From Amycolatopsis balhimycina FH 1894 (GTDB taxonomy: Bacteria; Actinomycetota; Actinomycetes; Mycobacteriales; Pseudonocardiaceae), in NCBI RefSeq assembly GCF_000384295.1, contig NZ_KB913037.1, positions 1,965,975-2,029,974 on the forward strand: a DNA stretch of 64,000 nucleotides. The letters run 5' to 3'. Each line of letters starts with the position of its first letter. Position 1 is the stretch's first letter. The position numbers and the translations under genes are program-made. Below are positions 40,588 through 48,171 of the stretch, in pieces. The notes under the pieces are model-generated. The model had not been told where the DNA came from. It searched no databases and worked only from the letters and a program-made list of their open reading frames with translations.

Positions 40588-41511
40588 CTAGACTCGCTCC
40601 GCCGGCGCCGGCGCGGCCTCGACCCCCAAGTGCGCCTTGACGAACGCGGCCGCCGCGTCGAGAGCGACATCGGCCTCGTCGACCATCGCGGCGAAACCCT
40701 GGAAGACGTGCGGCAGGCCGGGCCACACCTGCAACTGGACCTCGATGTCGTGCTCGGCGGCGCGGGCGGCCAGCCGCACGGCGTCGTCGAGCAGGATCTC
40801 GTAGGACCCGACCTGTACGAGCAGCGGCGCCACCCCGGTCAGGTCGGCGAAAACGGGACTGGCCAGCGGCGTCGCCGGGTCAGTGTCGCCGAGGTAGTCC
40901 AAGGCACGTCGACCGAGGCCGTCCGCGGTCAGCGCGGGGTCCACAGCGGCCTTGCCCGCCGCGGAGCCGCCGGACACGGTCAAATCAGCCCACGGCGAGA
41001 AGACCGTGGCCGACGACGGCTGAGGCAGACCGGCGGCCTTGATCGCGACGAGTGTCGCGGCGACCAGACCACCGCCGGCGGACTCGCCCACGAACGCGAT
41101 CGCGGCGCTGGGCGTGCCCTGGTCGAGCAGCGCCCGGTAGGCGGCCACCGCGTCGTTGAGGGCGGCCGGGTACGGACTCTCCGGCGCGAGCCGGTAATCC
41201 ACCGAGATGACGCGCGCACCGGCGCGGCGGCCCACATCAGCGGCCAGCCCCGCGCCGTCGGCGGCGGAACCGAGGGCGTAGGCGCCGCCATGGAAGTAAA
41301 GGATCACTGTCGACGGGTCGATGTGGGGCGTCTCCACGGTGAGGACCGGGACGCCGCCGAGCTCGCCGGGGTTCGTCGAGACGTCCTCGGGTAGCGGCAC
41401 TGACGCGATCATGTCGTGGAAGATCACGCGCTGCTCGCCGATATCGCCACCGATGTCAAGCGGGGCGTGCCGCAGGATGTCCAGCAGAGCCTGGCGTTGG
41501 TCATGCGTCAT
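40588..41511 (-). CDS. Alpha/beta hydrolase, HSL-type esterase
   Basis: A 307-residue hydrolase of the hormone-sensitive-lipase family. The oxyanion-hole motif is YFHGGAYALGS, the nucleophile elbow is VGESAGGGLVAATL, and the C-terminal acid and histidine are in SYEILLDDAV and LPHVFQGF. It would hydrolyse short acyl esters or related compounds in the cytoplasm. The ATG at 41511 has a weak AAAGGAC upstream. A decayed relative of its N-terminus lies at 42411-42620, and a decayed dehydrogenase stands just upstream, so this locus has been duplicated and partly lost. Confidence 0.88.
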   Translation of the reverse strand: MTHDQRQALLDILRHAPLDIGGDIGEQRVIFHDMIASVPLPEDVSTNPGELGGVPVLTVETPHIDPSTVILYFHGGAYALGSAADGAGLAADVGRRAGARVISVDYRLAPESPYPAALNDAVAAYRALLDQGTPSAAIAFVGESAGGGLVAATLVAIKAAGLPQPSSATVFSPWADLTVSGGSAAGKAAVDPALTADGLGRRALDYLGDTDPATPLASPVFADLTGVAPLLVQVGSYEILLDDAVRLAARAAEHDIEVQLQVWPGLPHVFQGFAAMVDEADVALDAAAAFVKAHLGVEAAPAPAERV

Positions 41512-41596
41512 GGTGATGTCCTTTGTGGTTGCGGGGCAAGGGAACCGGACTTGTGGTCAGGGTGGCCACGGTCGTGGCGGGTGTCGCGGTTGCGGA

Positions 41597-41816
41597 TCAC
41601 GCGGTGGTCGTCAGGACGATCTTGCCCCAGATCCGGCCGGCTGCGCTCAGCTGGTGCACCATGGCGATTTCCGCGAGCGGGCTGTCGCGAGCACTGTGGC
41701 ACAGGTCTGCTTGGCCGGTCTGCGAGCACGTGCCCGGCTACCGGGCGGGGCCGGGCGGCCTCCTCATGGCGCGGCACCTCGGGACAGCCGTACTGGCAGA
41801 AGAGCACCGCCTTCAT
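41597..41816 (-). pseudogene. Zinc-type dehydrogenase/quinone reductase, internally deleted
   Basis: An ATG at 41816 begins MKAVLFCQYGCPEVPRHEEA like an MDR oxidoreductase N-terminus. About 30 codons on, a different frame holds PLAEIAMVHQLSAAGRIWGK then IVLTTTA and a stop at 41597, which is the standard C-terminal helix-strand of the same family. Around 250 internal residues are gone. It precedes the alpha/beta hydrolase on the same strand and was probably once in an operon with it. Confidence 0.65.
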
Positions 41817-41867
41817 GACATCCCCAGGCCAGTCGGGGACATCGGAAACCGCTGGCGCCTCGGAGCG

Positions 41868-41901
41868 TTGACAGTCCAGTCAGCCGGACGATATCGTCCG
41901 G
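41868..41901 (+). promoter_or_regulatory. Promoter with overlapping 18-bp palindrome before the cupin gene
   Basis: TTGACA (41868-41873) is a perfect -35 box; GATATC at 41890-41895 is a plausible -10 at 16 bases. The -10 lies inside CCGGACGATATCGTCCGG (41884-41901), a perfect 18-bp palindrome. The cupin ATG is only 3 bases after it, so the transcript may be leaderless. A repressor bound here would block the promoter. Confidence 0.7.
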
Positions 41902-41904
41902 TTA

Positions 41905-42366
41905 ATGAGTATGGCCTACCTCGCACAACCCGAGCAGCAGCAACAACTCGACTGGCTCAACGGTAGTACGCTGGCGATCCTGCTGGACGCGGCGGCCACC
42001 GACGGCCAGCTGATGATGGGCCGGTTCGACGTCAGCGAGGGCGAGGCTCCGCCCTATCACCAGCACCTGCATGAGGACGAGATCTTCCTGCTGATCAAGG
42101 GCACCGCGCTGGTGTGGTGCGACGACCAGGAGTACGAGCTTGCCGAAGGCGGTGTCGTGTTCCTGCCCAAGCGAGTTCCGCACGGGTACCGCATCACCTC
42201 GAAGAAGGCCGACCTGCTGATGATCAACACGCCGGCCGGCATCGAGGGCATGTTCCGCGAGACCGGCCGGGACAAGTCCACCCCGAGGCCGCCCGGCTTC
42301 GAGGTGACGCCCGACCCGGCGATCGCCGGCAAGTACGGCAACATCGTGCTGGGCCCGCCGCGCTGA
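41905..42366 (+). CDS. Cupin-domain protein
   Basis: A 153-residue single-domain cupin. Motif 1 is PPYHQHLHEDEIFLLIKGTA with metal-ligand histidines and glutamate; motif 2 is GGVVFLPKRVPHGYRIT with the last histidine. Such proteins act as metal-dependent dioxygenases, isomerases or binding proteins, often in quinone or polyketide metabolism. The ATG at 41905 has no Shine-Dalgarno, but a strong promoter-operator ends just before it. The TetR regulator at 42964-43551 is the closest candidate regulator. Confidence 0.85.
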   Translation: MSMAYLAQPEQQQQLDWLNGSTLAILLDAAATDGQLMMGRFDVSEGEAPPYHQHLHEDEIFLLIKGTALVWCDDQEYELAEGGVVFLPKRVPHGYRITSKKADLLMINTPAGIEGMFRETGRDKSTPRPPGFEVTPDPAIAGKYGNIVLGPPR

Positions 42367-42410
42367 CCTCCGCCGTTCGCCGTCAGCCCGAAGGCCACCA
42401 CGCCCCAGTG

Positions 42411-42620
42411 CCTGGCCCTCGACGAACTCCCATGCCACGACTCGCTCGACGTCGGCGCCCTCGTCGAGCAGAGCGTGATCGTCCACGAGATGATCTCCGC
42501 CGCACCGCTGCGCGAGGACGTCTCGGCCAAGCTGAGCGACCTCGGCGACGTGACCGTGGAAAATCCGGGAACCGACCCGTCGGTCGCCGTACTTTGTCTT
42601 CCACGGCCGCACCTCCGTCT
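42411..42620 (+). pseudogene. Alpha/beta hydrolase N-terminal fragment, second copy
   Basis: The reading LDELPCHDSLDVGALVEQSV then IVHEMISAAPLREDVSAKLS parallels LRHAPLDIGGDIGEQRVIFH and DMIASVPLPEDVSTN in the intact esterase at 40588, in the same order. Similarity continues to TDPSVAVL and a TTCCACGGC that would encode the FHG oxyanion motif in another frame, then ends. Only the first quarter of the gene survives, with a frameshift. It is on the opposite strand to the intact copy. Confidence 0.65.
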
Positions 42621-42740
42621 GCGCTCGACGACGCCGACCGCGAGGAACGAGCAAATACCGCCGGTGAATGGGCCCGGCGGCGAATGGACCCCGTACTGCG
42701 GCGACGTCCGGGTTGTAGAGCCCGGTCAGCATCCGGTTGA

Positions 42741-42967
42741 TCAGCTCTTGTAGGTGATCTGGTGCGTCTCGCCGCGCAAATCCGGGTAGTGACTGGTCTT
42801 CCGGGGCTGCGCTGCCAGCAGTCGCTCACGAGCCGGGATCGGCCGGGGTTCAGGCCGGTTCCGACCGCGCGCAGCCGGAACCGGCCGTCCGGCTCCACGC
42901 CCGCGGTGAGCTCGCCGCCGACGTCCGCGACCTTGCGGCAGAGTTCGGCGGCGACATGCTCCTTCAC
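42741..42967 (-). pseudogene. Fragment of a gene once following the TetR regulator
   Basis: A GTG overlapping the TetR stop as GTGA starts VKEHVAAELCRKVADVGGEL and continues for about 40 convincing residues (FRLRAVGTGL). A shift then leads to KTSHYPDLRGETHQITYKS and a stop at 42741. The coupled start says it was the second gene of the TetR operon. The family is not recognised and most of it is gone. Confidence 0.4.
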
Positions 42968-43551
42968 TCAATCGATCCACCACTGATGATGACGTCGAAT
43001 GCCGCATCGAGGATCCTTCGGGGATCGGCCGAGCGCAAGGCGAAGTCGATCGCGTCGAGCACCAGATGGGCGATGATCACGGGTCGTGGATCCTCCGGTG
43101 AGATGCCGGCCTGTTCGCGAATCGCCTCGGCGAGGACGTCCTCGTGGCCCATCCACGTCCTGCGCCAGTACTCCGACAGATCGCGGTTACCGGCGACAAG
43201 GGCGATGAAGCTCTTGGTGTTCGGGTCGGTGGCGGCTACAGCCCGCTCTATCCGGGTGTGGGCGTAGGCACGCAGAGCATCGAGAATGCCAACGCCAGGA
43301 CCGCGGTCGGCCACCGTTCGGACGAGCTCCGCCGAAATTTCGCTCCCGCGGTCAACGACCAGCGCTTCCTTCGTCGCGAAGTGGTTGAGCAGCGTCGTGG
43401 GGGACACGTCAGCAGCGGACGCGACGTCCCGCACGGTCACGTTCTCGTACCCCCGCGCCAGAAACAACTCGAGCGCAACGGCTGAGATGTGGGCACGGGT
43501 CGCCGCTTTCTTGCGCTCCCGGCGTCCTGTCTGGGCCAGTTCAGCATCCAC
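42964..43551 (-). CDS. TetR/AcrR-family regulator
   Basis: A 195-residue regulator. The N-terminal helix-turn-helix is ISAVALELFLARGYENVTVR with DVASAADVSPTTLLNHFATK, followed by a helical ligand domain. It diverges from the FAD monooxygenase at 43644 over a 92-bp region holding a perfect palindrome, the usual layout for repression of an adjacent enzyme. A second palindrome before the cupin at 41905 differs in sequence, so control of that gene is only a possibility. The ligand is probably an aromatic substrate or product of the monooxygenase. Confidence 0.88.
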   Translation of the reverse strand: MDAELAQTGRRERKKAATRAHISAVALELFLARGYENVTVRDVASAADVSPTTLLNHFATKEALVVDRGSEISAELVRTVADRGPGVGILDALRAYAHTRIERAVAATDPNTKSFIALVAGNRDLSEYWRRTWMGHEDVLAEAIREQAGISPEDPRPVIIAHLVLDAIDFALRSADPRRILDAAFDVIISGGSIE

Positions 43552-43593
43552 GATCCGAGCTTACTGGTGAGATGCCGGCAAAACGTGGTATGG

Positions 43594-43607
43594 TACCAAT
43601 ATTGGTA
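43594..43607. promoter_or_regulatory. TetR operator-like palindrome
   Basis: TACCAATATTGGTA is a perfect 14-bp palindrome, set in a run of further GGTA/TACC half sites (43587-43615). It lies between the divergent TetR gene and the monooxygenase, 36 bp before the latter's ATG. Its A/T content contrasts with its surroundings. Confidence 0.7.
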
Positions 43608-43643
43608 TTGTACCAGTTTCGGACTCTTGCGGAAGGAGCTTCC

Positions 43644-45065
43644 ATGGACACGGACGTCGTCATCGCGGGCGCTGGGCCTGCTGGATTGATGCTCGCGACC
43701 GAACTGGCCCTCGCGGGAGTGGGGGCCATCGTGGTCGAGACGCTCAAGGCACGCTCAGGGCAAAGCAAGGCGACGAACCTGCAACCCCGAACCGCTGAGA
43801 TCTTGGAAATGCGGGGCCTGTTGACGGGTGTCGACGAACGGTCGATCGGGAGAGTTGAGGGCGGGGAGTTCGCCGGAAACACACTCGACTACGCCGCACT
43901 CGACAGCCGGTATCCGTACCAGATGGGCGTTCCGCAGGCACGCGTCGAGGAAATCCTCGAGGATCGGCTGGCCGAACTCGGGCGGGAGGTTCGCCGGAAC
44001 TGGCAGCTGACCGGATTCGATCAGGATGACGACGGTGTCACCGTCCATGGCCCCGAACAACTGCGAGCACGGTACCTGATCGGATGCGACGGCGGCCGCA
44101 GCACGGTACGCGAGCTGCTCGGCGTCGAGTTCGCCGGCACCGACGCCACTCGATGGACCGCCGTAGCCGACGTCGTATGCGGCCCAGGTACGGCACAGCC
44201 ACCGGTCGGCTGGTCACTGGCGGGCATGAAACCTCGTCGCCGGGCGGACGGGACCTTCGCCCGCATGGTGCCTCTCGGGGAACCAGGGCTGTATCGGTTC
44301 GTCTATTCCGATGCGCCAGAAGGAGATATCACGGCCGATGACGTCGCCGACCGGTTCCGACTTTTCTACGGCGACGAGTACGAGCTCATCGATGTCCGGT
44401 ATGCGTCCAGCTTCAGCGACGCCGTTCGCCAAGTGGCCAAGTACCGCGTCGGCCGCGTGTTCCTGGCCGGCGACGCCGCACACGTTCATCCGCCGGTCGG
44501 GGCCCAGGGAATGAACCTCAGCGTTCAGGACGCGTTCAACCTGGGCTGGAAACTGGCAGCTGTCCTTTCCGGCCGGACATCCGAGGATCTGCTCAACACC
44601 TACGAGAGTGAACGACACCCCGTGGGCGCCCGCGTGCTGGCCACCATCCGGGCACAGTCCGCCTTGCAAGGCCCGGACCTCGAGCGCAAGACGCTGCGCG
44701 AGATCCTGGCCATGCTGCTCAACGTTCCCGACGCCAATCGGGTGGCCGCCGACATGATGAGCGGTCTGGACATCGACTACGGCGGCGCCGGCCACGTCGG
44801 AGGTCGACTTCCCGACTTCAAAGTGGACAAAGGCTGGGCGAGCCGGCTGTTCCACAAAGGCCAGGGTGTCCTGCTGGCCCACGACGAGAAATTCCTCGCC
44901 CCCGCTGCGCCATACCGGGATCGGATCGCCGCCACGGTGACGGACACGTTGCCCTGGGACGATGTTCAGGCAGTTCTGATCAGGCCGGACGGATACGTGT
45001 GCTGGACCGCTCCTGGCGAAGAGATGACAGGCGCGTTACGGAAATGGTTCCAGACCGGTGCATGA
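43644..45065 (+). CDS. FAD-dependent monooxygenase, aromatic hydroxylase type
   Basis: A 473-residue flavoprotein monooxygenase of the p-hydroxybenzoate hydroxylase fold. DVVIAGAGPAGLMLATELAL is the FAD loop, YLIGCDGGRSTVRELLG the DG motif, and VFLAGDAAHVHPPVGAQGMN the GD motif. A C-terminal thioredoxin-like tail (QAVLIRPDGYVCWTAPG) is typical of polyketide hydroxylases such as RdmE or PgaE. The ATG at 43644 has GGAAGGAGC upstream. The divergent TetR gene probably controls it. A metallo-beta-lactamase-fold protein follows after 122 bp, likely in the same transcript. Confidence 0.92.
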   Translation: MDTDVVIAGAGPAGLMLATELALAGVGAIVVETLKARSGQSKATNLQPRTAEILEMRGLLTGVDERSIGRVEGGEFAGNTLDYAALDSRYPYQMGVPQARVEEILEDRLAELGREVRRNWQLTGFDQDDDGVTVHGPEQLRARYLIGCDGGRSTVRELLGVEFAGTDATRWTAVADVVCGPGTAQPPVGWSLAGMKPRRRADGTFARMVPLGEPGLYRFVYSDAPEGDITADDVADRFRLFYGDEYELIDVRYASSFSDAVRQVAKYRVGRVFLAGDAAHVHPPVGAQGMNLSVQDAFNLGWKLAAVLSGRTSEDLLNTYESERHPVGARVLATIRAQSALQGPDLERKTLREILAMLLNVPDANRVAADMMSGLDIDYGGAGHVGGRLPDFKVDKGWASRLFHKGQGVLLAHDEKFLAPAAPYRDRIAATVTDTLPWDDVQAVLIRPDGYVCWTAPGEEMTGALRKWFQTGA

Positions 45066-45187
45066 GGCGTGCAGGCCGGGTGACGCCCGGCACGCCACTG
45101 GGACGGGCGAAGGCGGCAGGTCTCACCGCAGAACGAGGAACCATCAACGGCGGAATCCAAACCGCTGCAACCAAGAGGAGCATCGCG

Positions 45188-45952
45188 ATGCGAGTAGCAG
45201 AAAATCTCGAGATGTTGGCTGTGCACACGCAGGTGATGGGCGTTCCGCGTGTGTTCCACCCAACCCTGATGTGGGACAAAGAGAATGTCGTCCTCATCGA
45301 CACCGGAGTACCGGGCAGCCTGGAAGAAATCAGGAACCAGGCCGAGGCCGCCGGTGCTCCGTATGCCAGGTTGAACCACATCGTGTTCACGCAGCAGGAC
45401 ATCGATCACATCTCGGGTGCGGCAGAGCTTCTTGCCGGGCATCCCGGCGTGGCTGTGCACGCCCATGAGAAAGATGCGCCCCACATCCGGGGTGACAAAA
45501 AGCTGAGCCGGCTGACGGACGCGTTCATGGAGCGCATTTCCGACCGCTCCGAGGAGGAACAGGCCAGGATCCTGCGAGTATTCGACAACGCCGCCACGCC
45601 GGTGGACCGAGTCCTGCGCGATGGTGACCGACTTCCGTTCTGCGGCGGAGTGACAGTGATCCACACCCCGGGCCACACGGCCGGTCACATCTGCCTCTAC
45701 CACCATGCAAGCAGGACCCTCGTCGCCGGTGACGCGCTGAACATCCTGCACGGAGAGCTGGTCGGTCCAAACGAGGATCCGATGGCCGAGGACGGCGTTG
45801 TGGCGGAAGACGCCGTTTCTGCTCTCGAGAAGCTCACGGAGTACGACATCGCCGCCATCATCACCTATCACGGAGGCCTGTTCGACGCCGAACCCAACAA
45901 GAACCTCGATGAGGTCATCGCCCACCGAAAGCTGTACAGCTACAGGCGATAG
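45188..45952 (+). CDS. Metallo-beta-lactamase-fold hydrolase with altered metal motif
   Basis: A 254-residue MBL-fold protein. The HxHxDH metal motif reads FTQQDIDHISG: the second histidine is Asp, as in the QDIDH subfamily, and the first is also changed, to Gln. Later ligands are kept: IHTPGHTAGHICLYHH, LVAGDALN and ITYHGG. It probably binds one metal or uses a different geometry. Members hydrolyse thioesters, lactones or esters. ATG 45188 with GAGGAG upstream. It follows the monooxygenase and may process its product. Confidence 0.85.
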   Translation: MRVAENLEMLAVHTQVMGVPRVFHPTLMWDKENVVLIDTGVPGSLEEIRNQAEAAGAPYARLNHIVFTQQDIDHISGAAELLAGHPGVAVHAHEKDAPHIRGDKKLSRLTDAFMERISDRSEEEQARILRVFDNAATPVDRVLRDGDRLPFCGGVTVIHTPGHTAGHICLYHHASRTLVAGDALNILHGELVGPNEDPMAEDGVVAEDAVSALEKLTEYDIAAIITYHGGLFDAEPNKNLDEVIAHRKLYSYRR

Positions 45953-46509
45953 GAATGAGGTGCCGGCTGGCGGTGCGGCAGCGGTTCTCCGTCGTGCCGG
46001 CGTGAAGCCACTGGCTGTCCTGTGCGCTCTGCTTGCCGACGCACCGGAGCCGATCGGTGGCGCGGACAGCTGCTGTGTGCGAGTGACGGCACGAACATGT
46101 CGAACCCCGCGAGCCAGCCGGCTTCCTCGGTCGTGCGCAGTTCCCAGATCGCGAAGTGCGTCCATCTTCTGCCAGCCGGGCAGGGTTACAGGTGCGTCGG
46201 GCATGCGCCGGCTGGTATCCGGGCCCCATCTGCCCGTGTCAGTGGGCACGTCGTCGCGTTGCCTGGAAGCTGCTTGTCTCATTCGACTCGGGCACCGCAC
46301 ACCGATGGGACGGCGTTGATCAACCTGGACGGCCCGTCCAAACTTCGTCTCTCGCTCACGATCCCGGCCACGTTGCCCGCGTGATCTTGCGGGCGCCGCG
46401 TACCGGTGAGGGACGCATCGGCATCCCGCATGGCCCGGAGCGACCGGGGTTCCCGGCAGTGCCGGCGGCGTAGGTCGCAGGGCACGGCGTGAGATGCCCG
46501 CGAAAGCGC
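45953..46509. other. 557-bp gap without a supported gene
   Basis: No complete gene. On the minus strand near 46070-46170 one frame reads RRWTHFAIWELRTTEEAGWL then AGFDMFVPSLAHSS, which looks like protein but has no start, stop or recognised family. It may be a relic. The rest shows no coding pattern. Confidence 0.4.
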
Positions 46510-46574
46510 TCCTTCGACTACTTGCCTATCCGGAAAGAAGTGAGTACTTTCCAAGTAGGCAAGTAGTCGAAGGA
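46510..46574 (+). promoter_or_regulatory. Long hairpin overlapping the Shine-Dalgarno
   Basis: A 19-bp perfect inverted repeat (TCCTTCGACTACTTGCCTA at 46510-46528, complement at 46556-46574) encloses a smaller stem, GGAAAG/CTTTCC. The right arm includes the first bases of the AAGGAGG that precedes the ATG at 46582. It could hide the ribosome-binding site in RNA, or serve in DNA as the operator of the HTH protein encoded at 47070. Confidence 0.75.
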
Positions 46575-46581
46575 GGTAGTC

Positions 46582-47073
46582 ATGGACGAGCAGCAAGCAG
46601 CGGAAGCCCTGGCCACGGTTCGGGCACACGAGGACCGGACCCGACGGGCGGCACGCCTGCCGTGGTGGGTCTATGCCGCGGTCTTCGTGCTGGCCGCCGG
46701 GGGAATGGCGCTCAACGACGTGATCAGTCTCAGTGGCGCGAAACTCGTCGCCGTTCTGGTCCTGGTGGTGCTGGCCGTGGTGTTCGCGACCAGTCGCGTG
46801 AACGGTCCGGCGCCGCTGGGTAGGGTGCGCGGCGTGCAGCGCCGTCAGCCTTTCGTCCCGTGGGTCTTCGGTGTCGTGGCCTTCATCGCGGGTCTCGGCG
46901 CGTGGCTGATCTCCCGCTACGGCAGCGAGGTCACCCACGACCTCGCCGACGCCGTCGGCCTGCCCGGGTATCCCAACACTGTTGCCGGGGTGCTCTACGG
47001 CGCCGCGTTCACCGCGCTGTTCGCCCTTTCGCAGCTGCTGCTCACGGTGGCCCAGCGGCGGCAGCCCGCATGA
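46582..47073 (+). CDS. Small integral membrane protein
   Basis: A 163-residue protein. A charged N-terminus (MDEQQAAEALATVRAHEDRT) precedes four hydrophobic segments at about residues 29-46, 51-68, 90-108 and 130-155. This resembles membrane partners of small PadR/ArsR-like regulators in actinobacteria, whose job is unclear. The ATG has a very strong AAGGAGG. It is coupled by ATGA to the following HTH gene. The upstream hairpin suggests tight control. No enzymatic motif is seen. Confidence 0.78.
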   Translation: MDEQQAAEALATVRAHEDRTRRAARLPWWVYAAVFVLAAGGMALNDVISLSGAKLVAVLVLVVLAVVFATSRVNGPAPLGRVRGVQRRQPFVPWVFGVVAFIAGLGAWLISRYGSEVTHDLADAVGLPGYPNTVAGVLYGAAFTALFALSQLLLTVAQRRQPA

Positions 47074-47387
47074 CAGCTCCACCACCGTCCGGACTGGACC
47101 GCCTGCTGTCGGATCCGACGCGGCTGGCGATCATGTCGGTGCTGTGCGCGGCACAGTGGTGCGATTTCGCTTTTCTGCGGGACGCGGTGTCCCTGTCGGA
47201 CTCCGCGCTGTCCAAACAGCTGACGACGCTGAAGAAGGACGGGTACGTCGAGCAGCGGCGGACGTATGCCGGGCGGGTGCCCAAGACGTCGGTCCAGGCC
47301 AGCGACGGGGGCCGGCAGCGGTTCCTCGCGCACGTCGAGGCGCTGCGGATGATCGTGGAGCGGACCCGCAGTCCGCAGACCGGATAG
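47070..47387 (+). CDS. Small winged-helix regulator (ArsR/MarR-like)
   Basis: A 105-residue single-domain winged helix. LDRLLSDPTRLAIMSVLCAA opens the fold, SDSALSKQLTTLKKDGYVEQ is the recognition helix and RRTYAGRVPKTSVQAS the wing. It matches the HTH_27-type regulators encoded beside small membrane proteins. The ATG overlaps the previous stop (ATGA). It probably binds the long inverted repeat at 46510-46574 and represses its own two-gene operon. Confidence 0.85.
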   Translation: MTAPPPSGLDRLLSDPTRLAIMSVLCAAQWCDFAFLRDAVSLSDSALSKQLTTLKKDGYVEQRRTYAGRVPKTSVQASDGGRQRFLAHVEALRMIVERTRSPQTG

Positions 47388-47457
47388 CTGTTGCCGGCCT
47401 GCTGACAGCGGTGTCCGAGCCAGGTGGACGCTGGATATCCGGGTTTCTCCATCGCGA

Positions 47458-48108
47458 TCAGTCATCCTGGGCGGGAGCACCTTCGAGGGTGCCGCCGAAG
47501 GTGCCGATCCCCTCGGTCAGCAGGTCGAATGCCTCGTCGATCACCCGTCCCTGGTCCATGACGACGGCCGAGGCCGGTTCGCCGGCGATGAGCCGGCGAA
47601 CGGGGGTGACCACGACGGTGGTCGCCGCGGCCAGGAGCAGGCGGGCGACCAGGTCGGCGCGGACCGGATCGCCGGTTTCCTCGCTCAACTCGCGGGCTAC
47701 GGCCGATTCCAGGTACTCGCGTTGTTCCCGGGCTCGCGAGAGCAGCGCGGGACTGGCCGCGATCAGGTGACCGAACTTCGCCATGCCGGGCGCGGCGGTG
47801 GACAGCACGTGTCGCTGGGCCAGCAGCCGGTGCATCAGCCCCCGGACCGCCTCGACGACGGACTGACCAGGCGGACGGTGCCGGAGGGCGTCGACGAGCA
47901 GTTTTTCGGCCTCTGCCTGCAGATCCAGGAGCAGGTCCTCCTTGCGCGGGAAGTAGTTGGTCACCGTGGCCTTGGCGACGCCGGCCGCCTCGGCGATCTC
48001 CACGACCGTCACGGCCTCGAACCCGCGCTGAGCGAACAGACGTGTCGCGACATCGGAGATGTGCTGCCGGGCCTCCCGCTTCTTGCGTTCTCTCAGTCCC
48101 TCGCGCAT
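47458..48108 (-). CDS. TetR/AcrR-family regulator
   Basis: A 216-residue TetR protein. The helix-turn-helix is ISDVATRLFAQRGFEAVTVV with EIAEAAGVAKATVTNYFPRK; the C-terminal helical domain is of the QacR-like kind. The ATG at 48108 (MREGLRERKKREARQ) is preferred to 48147 because the family starts near that point. It diverges from the FAD monooxygenase at 48171. The A/T-rich direct repeat between them is its likely target. The arrangement copies that of the TetR/monooxygenase pair at 43-45 kb. Confidence 0.87.
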   Translation of the reverse strand: MREGLRERKKREARQHISDVATRLFAQRGFEAVTVVEIAEAAGVAKATVTNYFPRKEDLLLDLQAEAEKLLVDALRHRPPGQSVVEAVRGLMHRLLAQRHVLSTAAPGMAKFGHLIAASPALLSRAREQREYLESAVARELSEETGDPVRADLVARLLLAAATTVVVTPVRRLIAGEPASAVVMDQGRVIDEAFDLLTEGIGTFGGTLEGAPAQDD

Positions 48109-48134
48109 GGTCGAAAACCATACCAGGACCAAAC

Positions 48135-48171
48135 TTGACACGATCATAATTTTAGTATCATCATAGTTTTA
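48135..48171 (+). promoter_or_regulatory. A/T-rich promoter with 12-bp direct repeat
   Basis: TTGACA (48135-48140) is followed by ATCATAATTTTA (48143-48154) and ATCATAGTTTTA (48160-48171), a direct repeat with 17-bp spacing and one mismatch. The second copy ends on the first base of the monooxygenase ATG. No Shine-Dalgarno is present, so leaderless translation is likely. Confidence 0.6.

Noticed and set aside
45953..46300. A minus-strand gene reading RRMPDAPVTLPGWQKMDALR
   Set aside because: Part of a long antisense frame continuing under the MBL gene; no start or conserved domain, and a neighbouring frame looks equally protein-like.
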